A DNA stretch of 64,000 nucleotides from VAZQ01 sp963721005. GTDB lineage: Bacteria; Pseudomonadota; Alphaproteobacteria; Rhizobiales; Xanthobacteraceae. The position numbers and the translations under genes were made by a program. This document shows positions 51,899 through 59,827 of this stretch, in pieces. Where the stretch lies: positions 434,001-498,000 of the forward strand of contig CAVRHR010000006.1 in the NCBI GenBank assembly GCA_963721005.1, written 5' to 3'. The notes under the pieces are model-generated. The model made no database searches, was not told where the DNA came from, and saw nothing but the letters and a program-made list of their open reading frames with translations. Position 1 is the stretch's first letter. Every line of letters begins with the position of its first letter.

Positions 51899-53293
51899 TC
51901 AGACCACCATCATCACCGGGTTCTCGATCAAGGTCTTGAACGCGCCGATGAGCTGCGCGCCGAGCGCGCCGTCGACGGCGCGGTGATCGCACGACATGGT
52001 CACGCTCATGATCTGGGCGGCTTCGATCCTGCCGTTCTTGACGATAGCGCGCTCCTCGCCGGTGCCGACCGCCAGGATGGTGGCGTGCGGCGGGTTGATC
52101 ACGGCGGTGAAATCCTTGATGCCGTACATGCCGAGATTCGATACTGCGGTACTGCCGCCCTGATATTCATGCGGCTTGAGCTTGCGGGCGCGCGCCCGCC
52201 CCGCGAAATCCTTCATCTCGTTGGAGATGGCGGAAAGCGATTTCGCCTCGGCGTTGCGGATGATCGGCGTGATCAGGCCGCCCGGCATCGCTACCGCGAC
52301 GCCGACGTCGGAATGCTTGTGCTTGAGCATGCCGCCCTCGGTCCAGCTCACATTGGCGTCGGGCACCCGCTGCAGGGCGAGCGCCAGGGCCTTGATGACG
52401 AAATCATTGACCGAAAGCTTGTAGGCCGGCTTGGCGTCCTTGTCTTTCGGGGCCGCGGCGTTGATCTCTTCGCGCGCGTCGAGGAGCTTGCCGATATTGC
52501 AGTCGATGGTCAGGTAGAAATGCGGAATGGTCTGCACCGAGGCGGTGAGCCGCTGCGCGATGGTGCGGCGCATGCCGTCGTGCGGAATGACTTCGTAGCT
52601 GCCGTCTTCGTAGAGTGACCGGATTTGCTGGTCCGACATCGACGGCGCGACGGCGGGCGCGCCTGCGGCTGCGCTCACCGTCTTGAGGCCGCCGCCTGAC
52701 TTGGCCGCCTCGACATCGCGGGCGATGATGCGCCCGTGCGGTCCGCTGCCCTGGATGCGCGCAAGCTCGATGCCGGCAGTCTTGGCCAGGCGCCGCGCCA
52801 GCGGCGAGGCGAAGACGCGGTTGCGAGAATTGTCGGCCCGAGCCCCCTCACCCCGACCCTCTCCCCTCTGGGGAGAGGGAGCACTCTCTGCTTGGGGAGG
52901 TGCCGTGGCTACAGAACGTTGCGCCGGACTGGGCGAGACTCCCTCGCCCCGGAGGGGAGAGGGTTGGGGTGAGGGGGGTCCGGCGCCCGCTGATTTCGCG
53001 GGAGCTTCGGCTGCCGCCTTGGCGGTTGCCGCCGCGGCTTTGGGATCCTCGCCCTCGAGCGCCAGCACCGCGATGAGCTGGTTGACCGACACGTCCGGCG
53101 TGCCTTCCGGCACCACGATCTTGGCCAGCACGCCATCGTCGATCGATTCGTATTCCATCGTCGCCTTGTCGGTCTCGATCTCGGCGATGACCTCGCCGGC
53201 CTTGACCTTGTCGCCCTCGTGCTTGAGCCACTTGGAGAGGTTGCCCTTCTCCATGGTGGGCGACAGCGCAGGCATGAGGATGTTGACCGGCAT
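51899..53293 (-). CDS. pdhC: Dihydrolipoamide acetyltransferase, E2 of pyruvate dehydrogenase
   Basis: This 464-residue E2 transfers acetyl groups to CoA. Residues 1-80 are the lipoyl domain (PALSPTMEKGNLSKWLK, lipoyl Lys in ETDKATMEYES). Residues 150-190 are the peripheral-subunit-binding domain (FASPLARRLAKTAGIELARIQGSGPHGRIIARDV). Residues 235-464 are the catalytic domain, with the active His-Asp in MSCDHRAVDGALGA at the end. The linker (about residues 104-150) is unusual: PPSPQPSPLRGEG and APSPQRGEGRGEGARAD are the translation of a palindromic DNA repeat. E3 follows five bases after the stop; E1-beta precedes it by 17 bp. Confidence 0.95.
   Translation of the reverse strand: MPVNILMPALSPTMEKGNLSKWLKHEGDKVKAGEVIAEIETDKATMEYESIDDGVLAKIVVPEGTPDVSVNQLIAVLALEGEDPKAAAATAKAAAEAPAKSAGAGPPSPQPSPLRGEGVSPSPAQRSVATAPPQAESAPSPQRGEGRGEGARADNSRNRVFASPLARRLAKTAGIELARIQGSGPHGRIIARDVEAAKSGGGLKTVSAAAGAPAVAPSMSDQQIRSLYEDGSYEVIPHDGMRRTIAQRLTASVQTIPHFYLTIDCNIGKLLDAREEINAAAPKDKDAKPAYKLSVNDFVIKALALALQRVPDANVSWTEGGMLKHKHSDVGVAVAMPGGLITPIIRNAEAKSLSAISNEMKDFAGRARARKLKPHEYQGGSTAVSNLGMYGIKDFTAVINPPHATILAVGTGEERAIVKNGRIEAAQIMSVTMSCDHRAVDGALGAQLIGAFKTLIENPVMMVV
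52843..52978. repeat. Palindromic repeat element translated inside the pdhC linker
   Basis: About 136 bp form a long imperfect inverted repeat. The left arm starts CCCCCTCACCCCGACCCTCTCCC, given here in two parts: CCCCCTCACCCC and GACCCTCTCCC. The right arm ends GGGAGAGGGTTGGGGTGAGG. Each arm carries a smaller CTCCCC/GGGGAG hairpin. This pattern is the common C/G-rich intergenic palindrome of rhizobial and related genomes, whose translation gives PSPLRGEG-type peptides. It lies wholly inside the E2 coding frame and keeps the frame open. Confidence 0.85.
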
Positions 53294-53310
53294 GGTGCGG
53301 GCTCAGGAGG

Positions 53311-54681
53311 TCAGCGGTAACAGACGGACTTGGCGGCTTCGACCACCTCGGTGACCGAAGGCAGAGCGAGCTTCTCGAGATTGGCCGCATAGGGCATCGG
53401 CACATCCTTGCCGGTGATGCGCAGGACCGGCGCATCGAGCCAATCGAACGCCTGCTCCATCACCACGGCGGCGATCTCGGCGCCGACGCCGGACTGCCGC
53501 CAGCCTTCCTCGACCGTCACCAGCCGGCCGGTCTTCTTCACCGACGCCACGATGGTCTCGGTATCCATCGGCTTGAGGGTGCGCAGATCGACGACCTCGG
53601 CCTCGATGCCATCCCGGGCGAGCTGCTCCGCCGCCTTGAGCGCATAGGTCATGCCCATCGACCAGGCCACCAGGGTGACGTGGCTGCCGGCACGCACCAC
53701 CTTGGCCTTGCCGATCGGCACCAGATAGTCGTCGAGCTTGGGCACCGGAAAGCTCTGCCCGTAGAGGATCTCGTTCTCCAGGAACATGATCGGGTTGCGG
53801 TCGCGGATCGCCGACTTCAGCAGGCCTTTGGCGTCGGCCGCCGTATAGGGGGCCACCACCTTGAGACCCGGGATGTGCGAGTACCAGGAGGTGAAATCCT
53901 GGCTGTGCTGCGCCCCCACCCGCGAGGCCGGGCCGTTGGGTCCGCGGAACACGATCGAGACGGCGATCTGGCCGCCCGACATGTAGCGGGTCTTCGCGGC
54001 GGAATTGATCAGATGGTCCATGGCCTGCATGGCGAAATTGAAGGTCATGAACTCCACGATGGGCTTCAAGCCCGCGAGCGCCGCCCCGACACCCAAACCG
54101 GCGAAGCCGTGCTCGGTGATCGGCGTGTCGATGACGCGCCGCGCGCCGAACTCAGCCAGCAGCCCCTGGGTGACCTTGTAGGCGCCCTGGTATTCGGCGA
54201 CTTCCTCGCCGATCACGAAGACATCGCCGTCGCGGCGCATCTCTTCCGCCATGGCATCGCGCAACGCCTCGCGCACCGTGATGGTGGCCATCTCGGTGCC
54301 GGCCGGCACGTCGGCCTCGGGCAATATTTCGGGCCGCGGGGGTGCGGCTGTTGGCGCTGCGATCGCGGCCGCCTTGGCAGGCTCCGCGGCCGGCTTGACG
54401 GAAACGGTCTCTGCCCGGCCGTCCGCCGCCGCGCCCTCGCCGTTCTCCAGGATGGTGGCGATCGGGGTGTTGACCGCCACGTCATTGGTGCCTTCCGGCA
54501 CCAATATTTTTCCCAGCACGCCTTCGTCGATCGACTCCACCTCCATGGTGGCCTTGTCGGTCTCGATTTCGGCGATGACGTCGCCCGGCTTGACCGGATC
54601 GCCTTCGCGCTTCAGCCATTTGGCAAGGTTGCCCTTCTCCATCGTGGGCGAGAGGGCGGGCATCAAGACTTGGATGGGCAT
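53311..54681 (-). CDS. pdhB: Pyruvate dehydrogenase E1 component, beta subunit with lipoyl domain
   Basis: This 456-residue E1-beta carries an extra N-terminal lipoyl domain (residues 1-80, PALSPTMEKGNLAKWLK and ETDKATMEVES), a known alphaproteobacterial trait. An Ala/Pro-rich linker follows, then the transketolase-like part from about residue 130: TVREALRDAMAEEM, VFVIGEEVAEYQGAYKVTQGLL, TPITEHGFAGLGVGAAL and RGPNGPASRVGAQHSQDF. The C-terminal domain has LRTLKPMDTETIVASVKKT. It pairs with E1-alpha to decarboxylate pyruvate with thiamine diphosphate. It follows pdhA by 24 bp and precedes pdhC by 17 bp. Confidence 0.96.
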   Translation of the reverse strand: MPIQVLMPALSPTMEKGNLAKWLKREGDPVKPGDVIAEIETDKATMEVESIDEGVLGKILVPEGTNDVAVNTPIATILENGEGAAADGRAETVSVKPAAEPAKAAAIAAPTAAPPRPEILPEADVPAGTEMATITVREALRDAMAEEMRRDGDVFVIGEEVAEYQGAYKVTQGLLAEFGARRVIDTPITEHGFAGLGVGAALAGLKPIVEFMTFNFAMQAMDHLINSAAKTRYMSGGQIAVSIVFRGPNGPASRVGAQHSQDFTSWYSHIPGLKVVAPYTAADAKGLLKSAIRDRNPIMFLENEILYGQSFPVPKLDDYLVPIGKAKVVRAGSHVTLVAWSMGMTYALKAAEQLARDGIEAEVVDLRTLKPMDTETIVASVKKTGRLVTVEEGWRQSGVGAEIAAVVMEQAFDWLDAPVLRITGKDVPMPYAANLEKLALPSVTEVVEAAKSVCYR

Positions 54682-54705
54682 GGGGTGCTGGGGCCTGGTG
54701 CGCGA

Positions 54706-55752
54706 CTATTGCACGACGTCGGTATAAAGCTCGGCTGGATCCGGTTCCGCGTCGTGGGTGGCGAACTCCGATGCCTCGTTGACCAGCGCCCGCACCTCGG
54801 CGTCGATCTTCTTCAGCTCATCCTCGCTCGCCCATGATTTGGCCAAGAGCCGCGCGCGCACCTGCTCGATCGGATCGTGCTCGGTGCGGACCTTGTCGAC
54901 TTCCTCCTTGGGCCGGTATTTAGCCGGGTCCGACATCGAGTGGCCCCGATACCGGTAGGTGAGCATCTCGAGAATGATCGGCCCGTTGCCCTCGCGGCAC
55001 CATTTCACCGCCTTCTCGCCGGCCGCTTTGACGGCGCGCACGTCCATGCCGTCGACCTGCTCGCCCGGGACATCGAACGACATGCCGCGCATGGAGAGAT
55101 TGGTGGTGGCCGAGGCGCGGGCCACGGAAGTTCCCATGCCGTATTGGTTGTTCTCGATCACATAGACGACGGGAAGGTGCCAGAGCTTCGCCATGTTGAA
55201 GCTTTCGTACACCTGGCCCTGGTTGCTGGCGCCGTCGCCGAAATAGGTGAGGCTCACATTGTCGTTGCCGCGGTACTTGTTGGCGAAGGCGAGGCCGGTG
55301 CCGAGCGGGACCATCGCGCCGACGATGCCGTGGCCGCCATAGAAGCCCTTATCCACCGAAAACATGTGCATCGAGCCGCCCTTGCCCTTGGAATAGCCCC
55401 CGCGCCGGCCGGTCAGCTCCGCCATGACGCCTTTGGGGTCCATGCCGCAGGCCAGCATATGGCCATGGTCGCGATAGCCGGTGATGACCTGATCGCCCGG
55501 CTTGAGCACCATCTGCATGCCGACGACCACCGCCTCCTCGCCGATATAGAGGTGGCAGAAGCCCCCGATCAGCCCCATCCCGTATAATTGACCGGCTTTC
55601 TCCTCGAACCGCCGGATGCGCAGCATTTGGCGGAAAGCCGTGAGCTCCTGCTCCTTGCTGAATTCAGGCACCGGTTTGGCCGGCGCAATGTCGGCTTCGG
55701 GGCGCCGCACTTGGGCAGTATCGGGGGCTTGCTTGGGGCTGGCGACGGCCAT
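54706..55752 (-). CDS. pdhA: Pyruvate dehydrogenase E1 component, alpha subunit
   Basis: This 348-residue E1-alpha starts at ATG 55752 (MAVASPKQAP), which has GAGGAG five bases upstream; a TTG at 55767 would add five residues. Substrate and cofactor motifs are GFCHLYIGEEAVVVGM, TGYRDHGHMLACGMDP, GYSKGKGGSMHMFS, and the thiamine diphosphate motif GDGASNQGQVYESFNMAKLW ending in ENNQYGMGT. The phosphorylation-loop region YRYRGHSMSDPAKYR is also present. It is the first gene of the pdhABC-lpd unit. A hairpin terminator and a palindromic repeat precede it. Confidence 0.96.
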   Translation of the reverse strand: MAVASPKQAPDTAQVRRPEADIAPAKPVPEFSKEQELTAFRQMLRIRRFEEKAGQLYGMGLIGGFCHLYIGEEAVVVGMQMVLKPGDQVITGYRDHGHMLACGMDPKGVMAELTGRRGGYSKGKGGSMHMFSVDKGFYGGHGIVGAMVPLGTGLAFANKYRGNDNVSLTYFGDGASNQGQVYESFNMAKLWHLPVVYVIENNQYGMGTSVARASATTNLSMRGMSFDVPGEQVDGMDVRAVKAAGEKAVKWCREGNGPIILEMLTYRYRGHSMSDPAKYRPKEEVDKVRTEHDPIEQVRARLLAKSWASEDELKKIDAEVRALVNEASEFATHDAEPDPAELYTDVVQ

Positions 55753-55810
55753 GGGTCTCCTCGACAACGGCGGCCGCGAACTGGGCCAATGGCCGCCCTT
55801 CCCCTTAGAG

Positions 55811-55852
55811 CATTTTCTGGAAAAGTGGAATCCGCTTTTCGGTCAGAAAATG
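55811..55852. repeat. Rhizobial-type intergenic palindrome upstream of pdhA
   Basis: CATTTTCTG (55811-55819) is the exact reverse complement of CAGAAAATG (55844-55852), and inside it GAAAAG pairs with CTTTTC. The whole resembles the common Bradyrhizobium-type element that begins GAGCATGATCCGGAAAAGTG. A second partial arm (GAAGCATTTTCAAGAAAAGC) starts at 55866. It lies between the pdhA start and the ftsB-like gene, so it is probably part of the pdhA leader. Confidence 0.75.
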
Positions 55853-55873
55853 TGGCTAAGTCAATGAAGCATT

Positions 55874-55905
55874 TTCAAGAAAAGCTTGCCCCGCGAAACC
55901 GGGGC
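55874..55905 (-). terminator. Probable intrinsic terminator after the ftsB-like gene
   Basis: On the minus strand GCCCCG-GTTTCG-CGGGGC forms a six-bp GC stem (bases 55888-55905), followed by AAGCTTTTCTT. It lies 60 bp after the stop of the ftsB-like gene and about 120 bp before the pdhA start, so it would separate the two transcription units. The T run is short and interrupted. Confidence 0.45.
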
Positions 55906-55964
55906 GGCTCAAGCGGGCTTTATAGCCGGCGGCCGGCGCAACGAAATGCCGCGACGCTCCGGGC

Positions 55965-56294
55965 CTATCGGCGCTTGAGCATGAGGGTGAGATCGCGCGG
56001 ATCGGCGTCGTTGAGCAGGAGGCGTGCGCGTTCGTCCAGCAGGTCGGGGTCGATATTGTCGGATTTGAGCAGCGACACCCGCCGCTGCCACACCGCCCGC
56101 TCGGCCTTGACGCCGTCGAGCTCGCGGTTCAGTTGCGCGATGTCCTGGTCGAGGTCGCGCTTGGCGATCAGGCCGTGCTCGCCCGTGTAGGCATTGACCC
56201 CGAAATAACCGATCAGCAGCGCCGCGATCGTGTAGAGCGCGAGTGCGTTGAGGACGCTGCGGAGCCGTCGGCGCGTGACCATGCCGGCAACCAT
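55965..56294 (-). CDS. ftsB: FtsB/DivIC family septum formation initiator
   Basis: This 109-residue protein has one N-terminal membrane helix (NALALYTIAALLIGYFGVNAY), then a coiled coil in the periplasm (RDLDQDIAQLNRELDGVKAERAVWQRRVSLL). A short tail reads DNIDPDLLDERARLLLNDADP, which is the usual DivIC/FtsB signature. FtsB bridges FtsL and FtsQ in the divisome. It lies between eno and pdhA, its usual place in alphaproteobacteria. ATG 56294 or ATG 56282 (MVTRRRLRS) may be the start; both give the same helix. Confidence 0.9.
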   Translation of the reverse strand: MVAGMVTRRRLRSVLNALALYTIAALLIGYFGVNAYTGEHGLIAKRDLDQDIAQLNRELDGVKAERAVWQRRVSLLKSDNIDPDLLDERARLLLNDADPRDLTLMLKRR

Positions 56295-56341
56295 GCCGGC
56301 ACAGCGTTAAAGCCGGTTTAATCGAGGCGCCCCACTCCTGT

Positions 56342-56391
56342 CCCGGCCTCCGAGCCGGGACCGTTCCAGGCTCCGGCGTTTGGGACGATCC
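56342..56391. repeat. Palindromic repeat between eno and the ftsB-like gene
   Basis: CCCGGC (56342-56347) pairs with GCCGGG (56354-56359), followed by an imperfect palindrome GGGACCGTTCC / GGGACGATCCC (56357-56391, 9 of 11 pairs). A related palindrome with the same GACCGTTCC core is found after queF at 58375-58405. The rest of the 174-bp spacer (to 56468) shows another GC-rich inverted repeat but no gene. Confidence 0.65.
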
Positions 56392-56468
56392 CGTGTCTGC
56401 GGCGCACCACTGCGCGCAAGAGCGCTCCGTGCTGCACCGCGCTCGGGAAAAGACCTCCATGCGGTGCG

Positions 56469-57752
56469 CTAGCCCGCCCCCTTCAAGGTCCGCCGGCTGG
56501 CATATTGGGCCTGCGGGCCCAGCTCCTCCTCGATGCGCAGGAGCTGATTGTACTTGGCGGTGCGGTCGGAGCGGGCGAGCGAGCCGGTCTTGATCTGTCC
56601 GCAATTGGTGGCGACCGCGAGGTCCGCGATGGTCGAATCCTCGGTCTCGCCCGAACGATGCGACATCACGGCGCTGTAGCCGGCGCGATGCGCCATCTCG
56701 ACCGCTGCCAGCGTCTCGGTAAGGGTGCCGATCTGATTGACCTTGATCAGGATCGAGTTGCCGAGCCCGTCTTTGATCCCTCGCGACAGCCGCGCCACGT
56801 TGGTCACGAACAGATCATCGCCCACCAGCTGGCACTTGTGCCCGATCAGGTCGGTGAGCATCTTCCAGCCGGCGAAATCGTCCTCCGCCATGCCGTCCTC
56901 GATGGACACGATCGGGTAGCGGGCCACCAGCTCCGCCAGGTATTTGGCCTGCTGCTCCGGCGAGCGCGTTTTTCCTTCGCCTTCATAGTGGTAGGCGCCG
57001 TCCTTGAAGAATTCGGTGGAGGCAGGATCGAGCGCCAGGACGACATCCTTGCCGGCCGTATAGCCGGCGCTCTCGATCGCCTTCATGACCAGCTCGAGCG
57101 CGGCATCGGCCGATTGCAGGTTGGGCGCGAAGCCGCCTTCATCGCCCACATTAGTGTTGTGCCCGGCGGCTTTGAGCGCCGCCTTGAGGGTGTGAAAAAT
57201 CTCCGCGCCGGCGCGCAGGCCTTCGGCGAATGAGCTCGCGCCGACCGGCATGATCATGAATTCCTGGAAATCGATCGGATTGTCGGCATGCACGCCGCCA
57301 TTGACGATGTTCATCATGGGTACCGGCAAGAGCCGGGCCGCAACGCCGCCCACATAGCGATAGAGCGGCAGCCCATTGGCGGCGGCTGCCGCCTTCGCCA
57401 CCGCGAGCGAGACGCCGAGCACCGCATTGGCGCCGAGCCGGCCCTTGTTGGGGGTGCCGTCGAGCGCGATCATGGCCTCGTCGATCTTGCCCTGCGCCTG
57501 CGCGTCCATACCGCCTATGGCATCGAAAATCTCGCCATTTACCGCATCGATCGCTCGGCGGACGCCCTTGCCCAGATAACGGCTTTTGTCGCCGTCGCGC
57601 AGCTCGACCGCCTCGTGCTTGCCGGTGGAGGCCCCCGACGGCACCGCGGCGCGGCCCTTGGAGCCGTCCTCGAGCTCGACGTCGACCTCCACGGTCGGAT
57701 TGCCGCGGCTGTCGAGGATCTCGCGGCCGATAATGTCCACAATGGCGGTCAT
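56469..57752 (-). CDS. eno: Enolase
   Basis: This 427-residue glycolytic enzyme converts 2-phosphoglycerate to phosphoenolpyruvate. It starts at ATG 57752 (MTAIVDIIGREILDSRGNPTVEVDV). Active-site landmarks are GASTGKHEAVELRDGD, the catalytic Glu in GDEGGFAPNL, the Mg ligands in ALDPASTEF, SIEDGMAEDD and LVGDDLFVTN, the catalytic Lys in SILIKVNQIGTLTET, and VMSHRSGETEDSTIADLAV. Length and motifs are normal. Enolase next to the ftsB-like gene and PDH operon is a conserved alphaproteobacterial neighbourhood; the three steps deliver pyruvate-derived acetyl-CoA. Confidence 0.97.
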   Translation of the reverse strand: MTAIVDIIGREILDSRGNPTVEVDVELEDGSKGRAAVPSGASTGKHEAVELRDGDKSRYLGKGVRRAIDAVNGEIFDAIGGMDAQAQGKIDEAMIALDGTPNKGRLGANAVLGVSLAVAKAAAAANGLPLYRYVGGVAARLLPVPMMNIVNGGVHADNPIDFQEFMIMPVGASSFAEGLRAGAEIFHTLKAALKAAGHNTNVGDEGGFAPNLQSADAALELVMKAIESAGYTAGKDVVLALDPASTEFFKDGAYHYEGEGKTRSPEQQAKYLAELVARYPIVSIEDGMAEDDFAGWKMLTDLIGHKCQLVGDDLFVTNVARLSRGIKDGLGNSILIKVNQIGTLTETLAAVEMAHRAGYSAVMSHRSGETEDSTIADLAVATNCGQIKTGSLARSDRTAKYNQLLRIEEELGPQAQYASRRTLKGAG

Positions 57753-57900
57753 GGGGCCCCTTGCCTTCAAGGTGTTGCTGCAGCCGCGCTTGTAAGGGAT
57801 CAGGAGCCGATCGCAAGGGCTTGGTGACAAAACGATTGCGCGCCTGCCGGCGCCGGCCGATAAGCTGCCCCTTGCCTCGAACTCGACCAAAGTGACACCC

Positions 57901-58350
57901 ATGTCCCGCCAGCCGCTGCTCGGCCGGCCGAGCCGCATCCCCGCTTCGCCGCAGGTCGCCCAGCTCGATCGGGTCGCAAATCCGCATCCCGACACCAATT
58001 ATCTTGCGCGTTTCACCGCGCCGGAATTCACCACGCTCTGCCGGATCACCGGCCAGCCGGATTTCGCCCATCTGGTCATCGACTATGTGCCGGCGAAGTG
58101 GCTCATGGAGTCCAAATCCCTGAAGCTCTATCTCGCCAGCTTCCGCAACCATGGCACCGTCCACGAGGACTGCACGGTCGCCATCGGCAAGAAGCTGGTG
58201 GCGCTGCTGCGACCGAGATGGCTGCGCATCGGCGGCTATTGGTATCCGCGCGGCGGCATACCGATCGACGTGTTCTGGCAGTCCGGCAAGCTGCCGGCGG
58301 GCGTGTGGGTGCCGGATCAGGGCGTCGCGCCCTATCGGGGCCGCGGGTAG
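57901..58350 (+). CDS. queF: NADPH-dependent 7-cyano-7-deazaguanine reductase QueF
   Basis: This 149-residue protein is a type I (short) QueF, which reduces preQ0 to preQ1 in queuosine tRNA modification. The catalytic Cys is in FTTLCRITGQPDFAHLVIDYVP, the substrate and NADPH motif is ESKSLKLYLASFRNHG, and HEDCTVAIGKKLVALL follows. The start is ATG 57901; a GTG at 57892 would add three residues. It is divergent from eno and a single gene here. It marks the end of the conserved core before the accessory tail. Confidence 0.93.
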   Translation: MSRQPLLGRPSRIPASPQVAQLDRVANPHPDTNYLARFTAPEFTTLCRITGQPDFAHLVIDYVPAKWLMESKSLKLYLASFRNHGTVHEDCTVAIGKKLVALLRPRWLRIGGYWYPRGGIPIDVFWQSGKLPAGVWVPDQGVAPYRGRG

Positions 58351-58374
58351 CGAGGCTGGGCGTTCTTGTCCCGG

Positions 58375-58405
58375 GACCGTTCCACGCACGGAGTTTGGAA
58401 CGGTC
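58375..58405. repeat. Hairpin repeat between convergent queF and recombinase genes
   Basis: GACCGTTCC (58375-58383) pairs perfectly with GGAACGGTC (58397-58405) over a 13-base loop, 25 bp after the queF stop. The core is shared with the palindrome at 56357-56391, so it belongs to a repeat family. It may also end transcription of queF, since ATTTTAA follows. Confidence 0.65.
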
Positions 58406-58511
58406 TCCGGCATGATTTTAACCCCTTTGAATTTGCTCGCTTTTCGAGGCTGTTTGTAAGTCGCGGCCGCCGTTTGTAACTTTCGGTCTCGGGCCTCAAG
58501 TCCGCGTTTGT

Positions 58512-59546
58512 TCACGCCGTCGCCTTGGTGACCTTCGCGTGGACCGAAGCGGCCAGCTTCTTGCGGTCCACCGCGTCGGTGTAGTGCTGGATCATCGCCA
58601 GCGTCTTGTGACCGGACACGCTTTGCAGCTCGTGGGTGCTCGCGCCCTTCTCGGCGATCCGGCGCATGCCGCCCTTCTTGAGCCCGTGCAGGCGGCAATG
58701 CGCCGGCAGGCCGGCCTCGGTCGCCCACTTGGCGAATTCGCCCGCCACCGCATCGGGCGTCAGAGGCCCGCCGCGCTTGCCCACCACGTAGGTCCGCATG
58801 CCGATCGCGGGCATGGCGTCTATCGCGGCCTGTAGGGTCGGCGTGATGAGGATTTCGACGTCACGGCTGCGGTGGCACCGCTCGATCTTGAGCCACCCGT
58901 CTTTGACATGCTGCGGCGACAGCCGAGCGACCTCCGTGCGGCGCGATGTGGTTTCGAGCGCGAATTCCATCACCAGCCGGGCGGAGGTGCCGAGCGGCCA
59001 ACGGGCGCGGTACTGCTCGATCTCGTCATCGGTCCACGAATGATGGCCCTTCGACTTCGGCAAGGTGACCTTGATGCCGGCGGTCGGGTCGGTCTTGAGC
59101 AAGCTCGGGATCGCGGCTTGCATCAGCATGCGCAAAACCTTCAAGAGCTTTTTCCTGGCCGAAGGCTTGGCCACCCGATCGAGAAGGGCGACGACGACGC
59201 GCGGTTCAATGTGGGCAACGCTCTTGGTGCCATGTTGCGCGCGAAACCGCTCGATGATTGGCCGATAGGTCTGGCGCGAAGCGTCGGTCAGCGTCTCGCG
59301 CCAGAAGCTCGAAGCGTAAAACTTGACGCACAAGGCATCGACGCTGCCCGGCCCGGTGCGGTCGGCGCCGATCTGCTGCGGCACGCCGAGCGCCGCCGCA
59401 TAGGCGGCGTTGAAGGCTTCCGACAAAAACGGTCCCGGCAGCACGATCGATCTCTGTCCTCTGCGCCGAAAGACATAGCGAACAGTCTGATTGGTCCGTT
59501 GTTTGTTTGCAAAAGCGTTGACGTACTTTGGATACTGCCGGCCCAT
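58512..59546 (-). CDS. Tyrosine recombinase / phage-type integrase
   Basis: This 344-residue site-specific recombinase has an N-terminal SAM-like DNA-binding part (SFWRETLTDASRQTYRPIIERF) and a C-terminal catalytic domain. Catalytic positions seen are Arg in ETTSRRTEVARLS, the HxxR box as LHGLKKGGMRRIAE, where the Arg is replaced by Lys, the second His in VSGHKTLAM, and the nucleophile Tyr in IQHYTDA. The Lys substitution may weaken or abolish activity. A small gene with a 5' overlap-free spacing of eight bases precedes it. No tRNA or att repeats were found beside it. Confidence 0.88.
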   Translation of the reverse strand: MGRQYPKYVNAFANKQRTNQTVRYVFRRRGQRSIVLPGPFLSEAFNAAYAAALGVPQQIGADRTGPGSVDALCVKFYASSFWRETLTDASRQTYRPIIERFRAQHGTKSVAHIEPRVVVALLDRVAKPSARKKLLKVLRMLMQAAIPSLLKTDPTAGIKVTLPKSKGHHSWTDDEIEQYRARWPLGTSARLVMEFALETTSRRTEVARLSPQHVKDGWLKIERCHRSRDVEILITPTLQAAIDAMPAIGMRTYVVGKRGGPLTPDAVAGEFAKWATEAGLPAHCRLHGLKKGGMRRIAEKGASTHELQSVSGHKTLAMIQHYTDAVDRKKLAASVHAKVTKATA

Positions 59547-59554
59547 GCTTCATC

Positions 59555-59827
59555 CTACTCCGTTTGATCTCGCCGCTTTGTTGTCGAGCTGCGGCGTGCC
59601 GCCCTTCTATTTCCTTCCCTCCCGATGCCTGCCTGCTTGATTACGGCGGTGAGCCGATCGAGCGCCGCCGGCACCTCATCGACCGGCAGGCGGCTGATGC
59701 AATCGAGCCACGAAGCGACGCCAGCGACGATCTGATCGGGCGTCATCACAGGGGCATGCCGCTCGCGGAAGCGTTGCTGCCGCTCCAGGTTGGTCATTGC
59801 ACGCGCGCCGATCGGAGGGCGGCCCAT
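59555..59827 (-). CDS. Small hypothetical protein upstream of the recombinase
   Basis: This 90-residue basic protein begins MGRPPIGARAMTNLERQQRFRERHAP, an N-terminus seen in many small proteins of rhizobial phages and islands; an ATG 30 bases later (MTNLERQQ) could also be used. The middle (MTPDQIVAGVASWLDCISRLP) is probably helical, and the tail is Lys/Arg-rich. It ends eight bases before the recombinase start and is probably cotranscribed. It may bind DNA as an excisionase-like partner, but no known domain was recognised. Confidence 0.6.
   Translation of the reverse strand: MGRPPIGARAMTNLERQQRFRERHAPVMTPDQIVAGVASWLDCISRLPVDEVPAALDRLTAVIKQAGIGREGNRRAARRSSTTKRRDQTE

Noticed and set aside
58351..58511. 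tRNA or attachment site next to the recombinase
   Set aside because: No tRNA-like cloverleaf and no direct repeat pair framing the recombinase was seen.
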